NCBI GenBank assembly: GCA_050050175.1
Contig: JASFUT010000245.1
Span: 1 to 5,332, forward strand
Source of the DNA: CAVQCX01 sp050050175
GTDB taxonomy: Bacteria; Pseudomonadota; Gammaproteobacteria; Chromatiales; Chromatiaceae
Length of the DNA stretch: 5,332 nucleotides
Direction: 5' to 3'
Shown here: positions 4,957-5,332 of the stretch, piece after piece
Numbering within the stretch: the first letter of the stretch is position 1
Layout: each line of letters opens with the position of its first letter
Notes under the pieces: model-generated
Seen by the model: the letters and a program-made list of their open reading frames with translations, nothing else
Told to the model about the DNA's origin: nothing
Database searches by the model: none
Made by a program: the position numbers and the translations under genes

Positions 4957-5332
4957 TCAGATCTTGGGCTGAACGGGACACCCTGCCTCGGTGCGGGCTC
5001 GCAGCACGCGCTCGAGCTTCTGGGCGTAGGCGTCCATCTCCTGCTCGGTGCGCTTCTCCGTGGCGCAGACCAGCACGGCGTGGCCGAGCTCCGGGTATTG
5101 CGCTCCCAGGTCGTGGCCGCCCAGCAGGTTGTGCGCAGCCAGCGATCGCAGCACGTCCGCGGCCGGCGCCGGCAGACGCAGGGCCTGCTCGTGGAAGACC
5201 GCCCCGGAGAACAAGGGCTCTACACCTGCTATGGCGGTCAGGCGGCCGGTGAGGGCCGCGGTGTTGGCGTGGCAGGCCGCCGCCACCCGGGCCAGACCTT
5301 CAGCGCCCAGCAGCGCCATGTGGATGGTCGCC
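4957..5332 (-). CDS. gcvPA: Glycine dehydrogenase (decarboxylating) subunit 1, GcvPA, C-terminal part
   Basis: This is the last 124 residues of GcvPA, the partner of GcvPB in the split P-protein; the family is about 440-460 residues, so most of the gene lies beyond the window edge. The frame is open to the edge, reading ...ATIHMALLGAEGL at its start. Features typical of GcvPA C-termini are the HANTAALTGRL helix, the FHEQALRLP strand, LLGGHDLGAQYPELGHA, and LVCATEKRTEQEMDAYAQKL followed by the final helix. Like other GcvPA subunits, this half is not expected to carry the PLP lysine, which is in GcvPB. It is the first gene of the visible gcvPA-tpx-gcvPB run; gcvT and gcvH would be expected upstream, outside the window. 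Confidence 0.93.
   Translation of the reverse strand, partial: ATIHMALLGAEGLARVAAACHANTAALTGRLTAIAGVEPLFSGAVFHEQALRLPAPAADVLRSLAAHNLLGGHDLGAQYPELGHAVLVCATEKRTEQEMDAYAQKLERVLRARTEAGCPVQPKI

Overview
The window is a compact, GC-rich (roughly two-thirds G+C by eye) bacterial chromosomal segment. Every real gene lies on the minus strand, so transcription runs from position 5332 towards position 1. The protein types (split GcvPA/GcvPB P-protein, proteobacterial DgkA, E. coli-type MoaB, MoeA and Tpx) point to a gammaproteobacterium, perhaps of the Ectothiorhodospiraceae/Chromatiales kind. That placement is an impression from sequence similarity, not a phylogenetic result.

Layout in the direction of transcription. 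(1) 5332-4957: the C-terminal 124 residues of gcvPA, the N-terminal-half subunit of glycine decarboxylase, cut by the window edge. (2) 4906-4406: tpx, a complete thiol peroxidase with a strong Shine-Dalgarno. (3) 4344-2893: gcvPB, the pyridoxal-phosphate-carrying subunit of the same decarboxylase, so tpx sits between the two halves of one enzyme. Gaps of 50 and 61 bases with no visible promoter or terminator suggest one operon. A small hairpin follows gcvPB. (4) 2779-2408: dgkA, diacylglycerol kinase, with a GTG start and a candidate -10 box about 75 bases upstream. (5) A 238-base gap (2170-2407) holding a long inverted repeat, an FNR/Anr/Dnr-like palindrome and a potentially structured leader. 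(6) 2169-1642 moaB, 1523-282 moeA and 285-31 moaD: a molybdenum-cofactor cluster in which moeA and moaD overlap by ATGA. Two strong hairpins at positions 2-52 probably end the unit.

How the genes work together. GcvPA and GcvPB form the decarboxylating P-protein of the glycine cleavage system. Tpx removes peroxides. DgkA recycles diacylglycerol at the inner membrane. MoaD is the small sulfur-carrier subunit of molybdopterin synthase, MoeA inserts molybdate, and MoaB is a MogA-family protein that may adenylylate molybdopterin. The FNR-like box upstream of moaB suggests that molybdenum-cofactor synthesis is raised under low oxygen, when molybdoenzymes such as nitrate reductase would be needed.

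No mobile element, CRISPR array, tRNA or rRNA is visible, and no gap longer than 300 bases lacks a gene. I see no undescribed system here. The points most worth checking are the oxygen-regulator-like box with its flanking inverted repeat, the tpx insertion between the gcvP halves, the moaB leader, and the hairpin built over the essential Gly-Gly codons of moaD.
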